In this document: positions 48,801-59,900 of the stretch, piece by piece
Layout of the letters: each line of letters starts with the position of its first letter
Position numbering within the stretch: position 1 is the stretch's first letter
Source: Anaeramoeba ignava
Taxonomy: Eukaryota > Metamonada > Anaeramoebidae
Assembly: GCA_028826165.1 (NCBI GenBank)
Contig: JAPDFW010000092.1
Location: 744,001 to 808,000, forward strand
Reading direction: 5' to 3'
Length of the DNA: 64,000 nt
Made by a program: the position numbers and the translations under genes
The notes under the pieces: model-generated
Told to the model about the DNA's origin: nothing
What the model saw: the letters and a program-made list of their open reading frames with translations, nothing else
The model's database searches: none

Positions 48801-49624
48801 AAAAATTTGTTAGAAAATTCAGAAAATTTTATTGAAATGGGTGATTCTTTTGAGGGTGATAAAAGTGCAATGATTATTGAAAAATACAATAATTCAAAAA
48901 TTTAAATAATTCAAATAATTCAAACAATTTAAATAATTTAAATAATTCAAATAATTTAAATAATTCAAATAATTTAAATAATTCAAATAATTCAAATAAT
49001 AATTCAAACAATTCAAACAATTCAAATAATTCAAATAGTAATTCAAATAATTTAAATAATAATACAAATAATTTAAATAATTTAAATAATACAAAAAATT
49101 TAAATAATTTAAATAATTCAAATAATTTAAATAATTTAAACAATTCAAACAATTCAAATAATTTAAATAATTCAAATAATTCAAATAGTTTAAATAATTT
49201 AAATAATAATTCAAATAATTTAAACAATTTAAATAATAATACAAATAATAATTTAAATAATTCAAATAATTCAAATAATAATACAAATAACAATTCAAAT
49301 AATAATAATGAAAATAATAAGCAATTGTTTAAAAAGCCAGAACCATTTCGTCTTGATCTCTCAAATTTTATAATCAATAGACAAAATTTACCTCTTTATT
49401 CAAAATACAATCTTTTTGCTATTATTAACCATGATTCGACTCATGTTGAAAATGGTCATTATATTGCTGATGTTCTTGATTTTAAAAGCAATTCTTGGTT
49501 TCGTTTTAATGATTCTTTAGTTCTGAAAACACCCGAAAAAATATTTAAAAAACCATCAAAAAAAGCATATATTTTATTTTATATAAATACTCAAATTGAA
49601 AAAGATTTGAAAGATTTAAAATAA
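45871..49624 (+). CDS. Ubiquitin-specific protease (USP/UBP, family C19), one frame break
   Basis: Exons 45871-45990, 47070-47924, 47997-49624; 867 aa if one missing base is supplied near 48895-48900. The N-terminal 290 residues are Lys/Ser/Pro-rich with SPKSLKTPKS-type repeats and no recognised domain. Cys box: LKGLRNFGNSCFLNSTFQAL. QQDA (YRQQDALLFIG), a zinc finger (CCKC with CEFCGHEY) and QLPRVMIIQFKRFAF follow. About 140 residues of NNSNNL repeat are inserted in the domain. The His box is DSTHVENGHYIADVLD, then SWFRFNDS, then AYILFYI. Catalytic Cys and His are intact, so it should be an active deubiquitinase. The break is at the border of the Asn repeat, where TCAAAAATTTAAAT lacks the T of the repeat unit. 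The substrate cannot be inferred. Confidence 0.9.
45991..47069 (+). repeat. USP intron 1, AATTTC/AATTTT/AATATC repeat
   Basis: Nearly 1.1 kb of hexanucleotide-type repeat mixing AATTTT, AATTTC and AATATC. It lies between exon 1 (ending LVYILNYK) and exon 2 (starting FEPNANWS). Short open frames inside it are repeat translations. Confidence 0.8.
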
Positions 49625-51900
49625 AGTTCAAATTCAAATTCAAATTAAAATTCAAATTCAAATTCAAGTTCAAATTCAAATTCAATTTCAAATTAAAAAT
49701 TCAAATTAAAAATTCAAATTAAAATTAAAATTCAAATTTAAATTAAAATTCAAATTAAAATTCAAATTTAAATTAAAATTCAAATTAAAATTCAAATTAA
49801 AATTAAAATTAAAATTCAAATTAAAATTCAATTTCAAATTCAAATTCAAATTAAATTTCAAATTCAAATCAAAATTCAAATTCAAATTCAATTTCAAATT
49901 CAAATTCAAATTCAAATTCAAATTCAATTTCAAATTCAATTTCAAATTAAAATTCAATTTTAAATTCAAATTCAAATTCAAATTTAAATTCAAATTCAAA
50001 TTAAAAATTCAAATTAAAATTCAAATTCAAATTCAAATTCAAATTCAAATTCAAATTCAAATTCAAATTCAAATTCAAAATCAAATCAAAATTCAAATTC
50101 AAATTCAAGTTCAAATTCAAATTCAAATTCAAATTAAAATTCAATTTTAAATTCAAATTTCAAATTCAAAATTCAAAATTCAAATTCAAATTCAAAATTC
50201 AAATTAAAATTCAATTTTAAATTCAAATTCAAATTAAATTTCAAATTCAAATTAAAATTAAAATTTAAATTCAAATTCAAATTTAAATTCAAATTCAATT
50301 TCAATTTCAAATTCAAATTAAAAATTCAAATTCAATTTAAAAATTCAAATTCAAATTCAAATTCAAATTAAAAATTAAAATTCAAATTCAAATTAAAATT
50401 AAAATTCAAATTCAAATTCAAATTCAAATTAAAATTCAAATTTAAATTAAAATTCAAATTCAAATTCAAATTCAAATTCAAATTTAAAATTCAAATTCAA
50501 ATTCAAATTCAAATTCAAATTCAAATTCAAATTTAAATTAAAATTCAAATTAAAATTCAAATTAAAATTCAAGTTCAATTTCAAAAATCAAGTTCAATTT
50601 CAATTTCAAATTCAAATTCAAATTAAAATTCAAATTAAAATTCAAATTCAAATTCAAATTAAAATTCAAATTCAAATTCAAATTCAATTTAAAATTCAAA
50701 TTCAATTTCAAATTCAAATTCAAATTCAAATTCAAAATTCAAATTCAAAATTCAAATTCAAATTAAAATTAAAATTCAAATTCAAATTCAAATTCAAATT
50801 CAAAATTCAAATTCAAATTCAAAATTCAATTTCAAAATTCAAATTCAAATTCAATTTCAAATTCAAATTCAAATTAAAATTCAAATTCAAATTCAAATTT
50901 AAATTAAAATTCAATTTCAAATTTAAATTCAAATTCAAATCAAAATTCAAATTCAAATTCAAATTCAAATTCAAATTCAAATTCAAATTCAAATTCAAAT
51001 TAAAAATTAAAATTCAAATTCAAATTCAAATTCAAATTAAAATTCAAATTCAAATTCAAATTAAAATCAAAATTCAAATTAAAATTCAAATTCAAATTCA
51101 AATCAAAATTCAAATTCAAATTCAAATTCAAATTCAAATTCAAATTCAAATTCAAATTAAAATTAAAATTAAAATTAAAATTCAAATTAAAATTCAAATC
51201 AAAAATTCAAATTCAAATTCAAATTAAAAATTCAAATTAAAATTCAAATTCAAATCAAATTCAAATTCAATTTCAAATTCAAATTAAAAATTCAAATTAA
51301 AATTAAAATTCAAATTCAAATTAAAAATTCAAATTAAAATTCAAATTAAAATTCAAATCAAAATTCAAATCAAAATTCAAATTCAAATTCAAATTAAAAA
51401 TTCAAATTCAAATTCAAATTCAAATTCAAATTCAAATTTAAATTCAAATTAAAATTCAATTTCAATTTTAAATTCAAGTTCAAATTCAAATTCAAATTAA
51501 AATTCAAATTAAAATTCAAATTAAAATTAAAATTAAATTAAAATTAAAATTAAAATTCAAATTTAAAATGAAAATTCAAAAATCAAATTCAAATTCAAAT
51601 TCAAATTCAAATTAAAAATTCAAATTCAAATTCAAATTCAAATTCAAATTCAAATTCAATTTGAAATTCAAGTTCAAATTAAAATTAAAATTAAAATTCA
51701 ATTTAAAATTCAAATTCAAATTAAAATTAAAATGAAAAATCAAATTCAAATTCAAATTAAAATTAAAATTAAAATTAAATTTCAAAATTAAAAATTCAAA
51801 TTTAAATTCAAATTCAAATTCAAATTCAAATTCAAATTCAATTTCAATTTTAAATTCAAATTCAATTCAAATTCAAATTCAAAATTAAAATTAAAAATTG
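49625..51900. repeat. 2.3-kb AAATTC satellite between convergent genes
   Basis: A tract of (AAATTC)n, with AAATTA, AAATCA and AAAATT variants, starts one base after the USP stop codon and runs to about 51900. It is the longest repeat in the window that is not in an intron. It separates two genes that converge. No gene was seen inside. Confidence 0.9.
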
Positions 51901-52073
51901 GAAAATGTTTGTTTTTGTTTTTTCCTTTTCTTTATTGTTTTTTTTTTTTGTTTTTTGGAATTAAAGAATTAAAAAAAAAGAAGAAAAAAAATTTGGAACA
52001 TAAAAAAAAAAGAGGAAAAAAATTAATAAAAAAAAAATAATAGAGGAAACATTAAAAAAAAGCAAAAAAAATT

Positions 52074-53113
52074 TCATTTAATTTCACGAATAAAAATCAA
52101 CTTATTTTTAACTTCTTTTGATTGAGCAAAACCTCTACTTTGAAAAAATTGAACCAAACCTCTTTTAAGATTTTGTTTAGTTTTAAAATTTCTTTGATCA
52201 TCAAGATAATAAGTAAAAATACGAGAAGAAACTTCAACTCTAAATGATTGTTTTTCTTGAGTTTTTTGGTCAATATTATTAGCAGCTTCACATTCATCAG
52301 GCCAGCCATTAACAAGAGTAGAATCCAAAAGTTTAAAAGCATCAAGTCTATATTGCCATCTAGGAGCTGGTTTTTGAAAAAGAAACTTATGCAAAAGTTC
52401 AGTTGTAATTGGTCTATTCTTTAAAATTCTATTCAATGATTTTGCCGGTTTGTTTCTTATCTTTCCAATTTTGGATCTTTTTTTTGTTCTTCTTCTTCTT
52501 CTTCCTGTGAATTTGATTCCATTTCTTCTTGTGAATACATTTCTTTTCTTTTTTTGCTTTTCTGTTTTGTTTTTTCTGAAAAACTGTCTTTTAAATTTTT
52601 TGCTTTTTCTGTTGTTTCTGTTTCTGTTTCTTTTTCAGTTTCTGGTTTATTTATTTGATTTGGAAAGCAAAATGGAAATGGATAAGGATATTGATATTGA
52701 TAATAAGGGTTTTGTTGCTGTTGTTGAGACTCTTGAAGTAAACAAAGCGATCGTAAACAAATTGCTTCCTAGTTTTTTAAATTAAAATTTTAAATAAAAT
52801 TTTTTTTTTTAATAAAGATCAAATATAAAAAAAAGTTTAAAAATAAGTATAAAAATAAGTATAAAAATAAGTATAAAAATAAGTATAAAAATGGATTAAA
52901 AATGGATTGAAAATTGATTGAAAATGGATTTAAAATTGATTTAAAATGGATTTAAAATTTATTTCTTCTTTTAAAATAAAAATAATTTACTTCAAGATCT
53001 CCATTGGTTAAAATTAAATAATAAAGGCATTCATTTGGATAACAACATTGAGTTTTAATCATAAATTCTTGAACTTTTAAGTCTAAATTAAATTCAGAAT
53101 ATATACGATTCAT
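52074..53113 (-). CDS. Unknown protein with UBA-like N-terminus (one frame break)
   Basis: Exons 52991-53113 and 52074-52768; 272 aa if one A is restored in the run at 52469-52472. The N-terminus (MIKTQCCYPNECLYYLILTN, GDLEEAICLRSL) resembles the last two helices of a UBA domain (aL.ltnGdlE.Ai..L). Then come a QQQQQ and YYQYQYPYPFPF segment, a Lys/Glu-rich linker, and a basic/aromatic C-terminal domain (PITTELLHKFLFQ, PRWQYRLDAFKLLDSTLVNG, RGLVQFFQSRGFAQSKEVKN). The C-terminal part is well formed but matches no family I know. Two frames each open on one side of the A-run make a single missing base the simplest reading. A ubiquitin-binding role is inference only. Confidence 0.62.
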
Positions 53114-53510
53114 TTTAAAATAATAAGAAGAAAAAAAAAATGAAGACAATTTAAATTTTAAAAAAAAAATAAATTTTTTGTTTTTGTTTTTTTTAAAAAA
53201 GAAAAAGAAAAAAAGAAAAAGAAGAAAAAAAGAAGAAAAAGATCTAAAAGAAAAAAAAAGCAAAAAATTTTTTTAATTAAATAAAAATAAAAAGGAAAAA
53301 AAAAAATTTTTTTAAAATAAAATTTAATTGAAATTTAAATTTAATAAATAAATAAAGAGAGAAAATAATAAATTAAAAAAGAAAATTAAATCAAAATAAA
53401 AAAGACAAAATTCCATCGTGTAAAAAAAATTAAATAAAAAAAATAAAGGGTTTTTTTAATTAATAAAAAAAAAACAACAAAGAAAAAAAAAAATAAGTTG
53501 AAATCTTTAT
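53114..53510. other. Intergenic A-rich spacer
   Basis: A-rich with short T-runs; minus-strand CTTCATTTTTTTTTTCTTC sits just upstream of the 53113 ATG. No other gene signal was seen. Confidence 0.45.
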
Positions 53511-56500
53511 TTAAATTTTAACTTTTTTTGAATCAATCAATATTTGCAAACAAGGATCAATCATTCCATTTATATTTAATTGATAATAATCTGAAGCGTC
53601 TTTTAATTCTTCAATAACACTTTCAGAACAATCCTTAATAGTATCAGTATATAAAAATTGAAATAAAGCTTTAATTGAATCAATTGACCTTCCACTTTGA
53701 TCAGTAACTTTATTAGAAGGATCAGAAACATATAAAAACATTCCTCTATATAAATCAGAGCGAGCAAGTAAAATCACTTTGTGGATTTTCAGAGAAACAT
53801 TTTCAACAATAACTTCAAAATCTTTACTTGCTTCATCAAAATATAATTTAGTCAAATCTTTTATTAATCCTTTTTTCCCTAATTTCCGTTGAAAATTTTG
53901 GAGTTGAATTCTTTCACTAATTGATGTTATTATTTCTTTCTCTGTTTCTTTTAATTCTCCTGTGTATAAAAACTCAATAAATTTTACAACTTGTGGTTTT
54001 TCAAATGTTTCAAAAAATGTTGTGAATTTTTTCATTTGACTTTTTCCAATTCTACATTTGATAATAATTTCATGAGCAAAAACACTTCCATTTAATGTTT
54101 TTATTTCTAAATCACAAAATTCTTGTCTGAGGAATAATTGTCGAAAATCTTCAACAATTGATTGATGAGCTTGAAATATTTTTTGGGTGATTAAATTATT
54201 TTCTGCATAATCAAGTGGTATTTTTCCTTTCTAAAAATATTTATCAAAATAATATTTATAAAAATAATATTTATATAAAAATATTTATAAAAATAATAAT
54301 TATATAAATAATAATAAAAAAAATATTTATCAAAATAATATTTATCAAAATAATATTTATAAAAATAATATTTATAAAAATAATATTAATAATATTTATC
54401 TAAATAATATTTATCAAAATAATATTTATCTAAAAATAATATTTATTAAAATAATATTTATTAAAATAATATTTATTAAAATAATATTTATTAAAATAAT
54501 ATTTATTAAAATAATATTTATAAAAATAATATTTATAAAAATAATATTTATAAAAATAATATTTATCTAAAAATAATATTAATAAAAATTTACATTCTGG
54601 AAAATGAAAAAATTTGGATTTGAATAATCAAAAAAAAAAAATTATTATTTATTTTCTATATAAATAATTTACATCCTTAATATTCATATCAGCTCCACAA
54701 TCTAATAAAACTAACACAGTTTCATATCTAGCATGTAAACAAGCAAGATGCAAAGGTGTTAATCCCTTTGATTATTATTTATATTTAAATAATATTTTAA
54801 GAAAATCAAATAATTCCAAATTCATAAATAATTTTGTTTTACTTGCTATTGTTTAATTTCCATCAAAAATTTTTTGTAAATTTATGAAATAAATTCAAAA
54901 CTTTCATTTCTTTTCCTTTAATTTTTTTACTTGCTAAATTTTTGTTTTTTTTTTTAAAAAAAAATTGTTTCTTTCTTTTGAAATAAAATAAAATTAACTT
55001 AACATACATTTGGAAAATTCACTTCTGATTGTGAATCAATTAATAAACGAATCGATTGAGTTGAAATATTATTAAAAACGGCAATATGTAATGGTGTATT
55101 AAACTAAAAAGAATTTAATTCATTCAAAAATAAATTTGAAATTTCTTTCTCTTTTTGTTTTAGTTTCCTTTTACATTCTAAAATATATATTTTTTGTTTT
55201 TTTGCATTATAATTTAAATGAAAATTAATATCAGAAAGATATTTAATGTAATTAAATACATCCTAAACAAAAAAATCAATTAAAATTGTTTTTGTTTTTG
55301 TTTTTGTTTTTAAATTAATTACATTCCAAGAATTAACTACTGCTCCAAATTTTATTAATAAACGAATTGTCTCATTGTTTGATTTATGTATACAAGCTAA
55401 ATGTAATGGTGTATCAGACTTTTTAATTTTGATTATTAATATATTAACAAAAATTCCAGAAAAAATATTTCATATTTAATTACCCACTAATTTATTTATT
55501 TGTTTATTTATTTATAAATCACAAAAATAAAAATTTGTAGAAATAAAATCTCAACATCCTAAATAATAATATATTTAAATATTTTTTAAAAAAAAAATTT
55601 ATTTTTGGATAAATATTTACATTTGTAATTTTTGGTGTGGCTCCATATTTAAGTAATAATTCAATTATTTCCTTTGGTAATTGATGATGACATGCGTTAT
55701 GTAATGCTGTTTCATTCTATTTCAATTTAAAACATTATATCAAAATGAAATTTTTTTTAAAGAAAAAAGTGGATATAACAAACTCTCTAAAAAAATAAGA
55801 ACGAAAATGAGATAAATTTTAATAGAAAAATATTTCTTAAATTTATTCAATTTTACAGCCTAAAAAATAATATTTAGTTCTTTTTCTTTTTGGAATTTAA
55901 AATATAAATGATGAAAAATACATCTTGTGAATTTATTCTACATCCAGAACTAATTAACAATTCAATAACATTTAATTGTGGATTATTTAAAATTGATAGA
56001 TGAAGACAAGTTTGATTCTATTAATTTTAAAAAAAAAAATCAAAATGAAAAAGTAAAAGTAAAAATCAATCAAAATATCGAATTTGAAAATTTACATACT
56101 ATTTAAATATTTAAATATTTAAATCAATTTTTAAATAATTTGGATTTTAAAATAATTTTATTTTACAATCTAAATAGCTTTTGGAGATGAATAAAAAGTA
56201 TTTAAAAAAAAAATGAAAAAGAAGAAAAATAATAATAAAAATACATTTGTTTCATTTACATCAGAACCTAAATCAATTAATAATTTAATTACATCATAAT
56301 TATTATTAGTTTTACAAGCCAAGAGTAAAGGAGTGCATTTCTTATTTTAAATAAAATTTTTCAATTAAAAATTCTTTTGATTTCCAAAAAAAAAAAATAT
56401 TTTTTACTTCCTTTGAAAAATTTATAGAAAAGTTTTAAACCAATTTTTATTTGAAAATTGAATAAAAATTTTACATTCTAAATTAATATTTTTTTTAAAA

Positions 56501-56709
56501 AAAAGAAAAATAAAACGAAATCAAATCTTTTTTGTTTTTAATTAGTTTAAAAATTTATTTACATCTCGAATTGATAAACTTTTTCCATAAGAAACTAAAC
56601 GTTTAATTTTTTTAAGATTTCCATTTATTGAAGCAATTAAAAGTGTATCAATAAGATTATTATTATTATTATTAATATTATTATTATCATTATTATTATT
56701 ATTAATCAT
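53511..56709 (-). CDS. Ankyrin-repeat protein with C-terminal tandem BTB domains, built from 21 exons including 13 microexons
   Basis: Main exons: 56563-56709, 56245-56340, 55922-56017, 55621-55716, 55323-55418, 55008-55103, 54673-54765 and 53511-54230; total 492 aa with the microexons. Exon 1 has a poly-Asn stretch and a half ankyrin repeat. The next five main exons are exactly 96 nt and the seventh is 93 nt. Each is one ankyrin repeat, e.g. SDTPLHLACIHKSNNETIRL, GLTPLHLACLHARYETVLVL, GADMNIKD. The last exon completes the array (KGKIPLDYAENN), then BTB1 (FCDLEIKTLNGSVFAHEIII, FIEFLYTGEL) and BTB2 (DFEVIVENVSLKIHKVILLA, RSDLYRGMF, DQSGRSIDSIKALFQFLYTD). Every intron is phase 0. Ankyrin-BTB proteins are usually adaptors; the function here is unknown. 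Divergent from SCC3 by 211 bp. Confidence 0.87.
54231..54593 (-). repeat. AATATTTATAAAAAT-repeat intron of the ankyrin-BTB gene
   Basis: The only long intron of this gene, with about 20 units of AATAATATTTAT(A/C/T)AAA. It lies between the last microexon and the final exon. Confidence 0.8.
54594..56477 (-). other. Thirteen predicted 3-nt microexons between ankyrin-repeat exons
   Basis: In gene order: AAT 56475-56477, GAA 56408-56410; ATT 56167-56169, TAT 56096-56098; GCT 55857-55859, AGA 55784-55786; GAT 55556-55558, TGG 55484-55486; GAT 55260-55262, AAT 55175-55177; CAA 54931-54933, CAA 54843-54845; AAT 54594-54596. Each sits as AG-NNN-GT, with GTAAA-type donors in most (GTTTGT, GTTGAG, GTAATT and GTATTT in others). 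Ankyrin exons end at consensus D1 and start at consensus G4, so two residues are missing at each junction. Each of the first six gaps holds two microexons. The seventh holds one, and the second residue there is the first codon of the final exon. All flanking introns are 60-85 nt, except the last (363 nt, repeat-filled). Confidence 0.8.
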
Positions 56710-56920
56710 TTTAATTTATTTATTTATTTAAAGAAAAAAAAAATGAAAAAAAATTTTTCGCTTTTTTTTTTCCACTTTTTTACTTTTTTTTTTTCTTTAA
56801 CGGTTTTAAATTTTAATTTATTTTTATAAATTAAGATCGTTAAAACATTTTTCCTTTCTCATTTTTTTTTTTTATTTCTTTTATTTTTCAATTTAAATTT
56901 ATAATAAAATAATAAAAATA
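56710..56920. promoter_or_regulatory. Divergent promoter ankyrin-BTB / SCC3
   Basis: 211 bp. Minus-strand TTTTTTTCATTTTTTTT lies upstream of the ankyrin gene, and plus-strand TTTCTCATTTTTTTTTTTT lies about 60 bp before the SCC3 ATG. Shared-promoter function is inferred. Confidence 0.45.
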
Positions 56921-59900
56921 ATGTCAAGTCGAAAATCTTCAAAAAAATCAAATCAAAAAAAATCAAATCAAATCAAAAAAAATCAAATAGAAAGAAATTA
57001 AAACGTAAAAAAGAAGAAAAAGAAGAAGAAGATGATGATGATTTGAAACCAAAATCTGTGAAAAAACTTTTTAAATCCAAAATTACAAGTTTAATATCTC
57101 CTTCATTTAAAGAATTTAAAAGCAAAAAATTTTCAGTTTCAAATTTAACAAAAAGATGGAATAATAAATTTAAATCAAATTTAAAAAATGGAATGGTTGA
57201 TTTATTAAATTCAATTCTTCAAGTAAAATGAAAAAAAAATTATTTTTCTTCTTGTTTTTTTTTTTTTGATCCACTTTTTTATTCTTTCTTTCTTTCTTTT
57301 TTTCTGTTTTTGAAAAATAGATTTCTAAAGTTAAATTCCAAATTAAAAATTTACATTTTAAAGATGAAAAGAAAGTTTTACAAGAATTCAAAAAAAAAAC
57401 GGAAAAAAGAATTCAATTAAAAGAATCATATTTTTCAAATTCATTCAAAAAAAACTACAGAAAATTTTGGAAACAAATTGCAAAAATTTTTAAAGAGAAA
57501 GAACAAGAAAAAGAAAATTTTGATCTTTTCTATCAATGGCTAACAATCATTTCAAACACAAACAATATTGTGCTTAGATACTTATCAACATTTACAGGAC
57601 TTGTTTTGCTGTCAGAAATCATTTCTCGATTAAATTCTATTGATCAAGAATTATCCCAAAAAAAAAACTACTGGAACGAAAAAAAACAAGATAAATCAAT
57701 GAAAAATGAACTGAAAACACTTCTCAAATTTGTTTCTGATTTATTTAAATCTTTTTTTGAAATGAGAATTCGGGACAGTGAATTTCAAATTCGGGAAATG
57801 TGCATGAATTATTTCCTTAAATGGGCATTAATAAGACCTCAGTTTTTTTTGATGGAACAGAGAATCTATTGCATTGGCCAGATGCTTTTTGATAAAAAGA
57901 AGGAGATCAGATTAAGCTGTGTTCATTTACTACAAAAATTGTATTCCAAAAAAAAGCATTTTGAGCATTTAACAAATTTCACAAAAGATTTCCGAAAAAG
58001 ACTTGTCGAGATGCTTGACGATAAAATTGTTAATATCCGAGCCGAGATGTTTGTTCTTATGAACCAAATCTATCAAATTTATCCTCCAAAACATCAAGAA
58101 ATTGAGAAGATTGTTAGTCTTTTGAGTGATTTCAATTCAAGAGTAAGACACGAAGCAGGAAAGTTATTTGTGGATATTTTGTTGACAAAGGAGGTTGAAT
58201 CAGACCTGAAAAGAATCAAACAATCCAAGAATAGCAAACTTAAATCACTTTATCTTCTTGATCGATTGATTCATCTTCTCAAAAAGCATTCCAATACATC
58301 TCAATACGAGATTATAATTGATTCCATTTGGATCCATTTTGATGCTTTAGATGACTGGGAAATAATTGTGGATTTACTACTTATGGATCAGGAATCCTTA
58401 CCAAAAGAAGATGAAACAAGTCCTGAAGAGCTTAAAATTACAAAAAAACTCATTTCAAAACGCTCTTTATTGATCGATTTACTCAAAATGGTTGTTCGCA
58501 AGGCTGCTAATCAGAATTTAACTGAATCACGTTCCAAATTTGTTAATTATTACCAACCAACCAAAATATCAAGCAAATTGATTAAAGAGAAGAAGAAGAA
58601 GAGCCACAAACATGTTTCATCTGTGATTGAAAAATATCATCAACTTCTTGAGAAATTCCAACCTGAAACTGAATACATCCCAATAATAGTCGAAATACTT
58701 GGCTATTTCCCATTGAAAGTGATTGTGAAATCTCAACAACAGAATACTTTCCTCTCTTTGCTTCGCAAAACAAAGGATCTCTTTTTCAAGCACAATAATC
58801 TCGCTGTTTCTCAGGCTTGTGTCAACTTATTGAAGAAAATCATTGATCTGAACAAACCAATATCTTCCAAAGTGGAAATTATTTTGACGGAACTTATTAA
58901 TGAAGTGAAAGATGGCTTTATTGATTCAATGAAGGATTTCGAAGAGATTATCCAAAGAAAAGAAAGTGATTCAGACTCCAAATCTCAGATTGAAGCCCAA
59001 CTCACAAGATTAAGAAGTGTTTCTCAACAAATGATAATTGGATTTTATTTTGATCAACTTTATCCCTTATTGAAAAGAATTGTTGTTCTTTCTGTTTCAA
59101 TGGCAGATGATTTAGGAATACAGATGATCTCTGATGGTTATTATTGTATGCATCATTTACTGATTTGGAAGTTTGGGGAAATTGTTCAAAAAGAAAAAAC
59201 TCGTTATTTAAAGGAAAAAAGCGAGAATCAAAATCAAAATCAAAATGAAAATAACGAAAACAATAACAATAACAATAACAATAACAATAACAATAACAAT
59301 AACAATGAAACTGAAGAAAATGTTGATGAAAATACTAAAATGATCCATAAATTTGTCACAAAAAGAGATAATTTCCTTGAATATGCACAACAACTTTTCG
59401 AAAAAGGTTCAAACGAAATCAAAAGAGCTCTTTTTGATATTTTATCAAGTTGTTTTATGCTTTACTCACATCAAGTCAATAATCTTTCATTCACTCCAGA
59501 AATCACAACACAAAATAAACTACTTGCTCATTTCGAAGAGGAAATTCAAAGATTACTTGATGATTCGCAGCAAACAAACAAAATGCAAGATCAAACAGTG
59601 GAATCCATTTTCCATCTTTTAAGCCAAATGACAAATCTGATTCTTGTTGGGTCAGTTCCTCTTGCATTTTCTTCAAATTTGATGGCCATGTATGAATGGG
59701 AATTTCCTAATAAATCAGCAACTCAAGAAATTTTAAGGAAAGTTTTCCGCAAACTGATCTCAACTCATCAAAATAACCCAAATTTAAGAAGAACTATAAT
59801 TTTTGAAGCTTTGAAAAATGATTTTACAAAATGTTTAGAAAGAATTGAGGAGATCAAAGAAATGGGGAATCAAGAGAAGAAAGAAGATGAATATCATAGT

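Noticed and set aside
48874..49377. Minus-strand Leu/Phe-rich repeat protein (ELFELFKL)
   Set aside because: Reverse reading of the Asn-repeat insertion in USP.
49625..51900. CRISPR-like or centromeric array
   Set aside because: No spacers and no fixed repeat-spacer structure; a simple hexanucleotide tract in a eukaryotic genome. Centromere function cannot be judged.
55140..55262. Possible coding exon (DVFNYIKYLSDINF) in an ankyrin-gene gap
   Set aside because: Does not fit the ankyrin pattern. The gap is better explained by two microexons, GAT and AAT, with introns of 60-82 nt, as in the other gaps.
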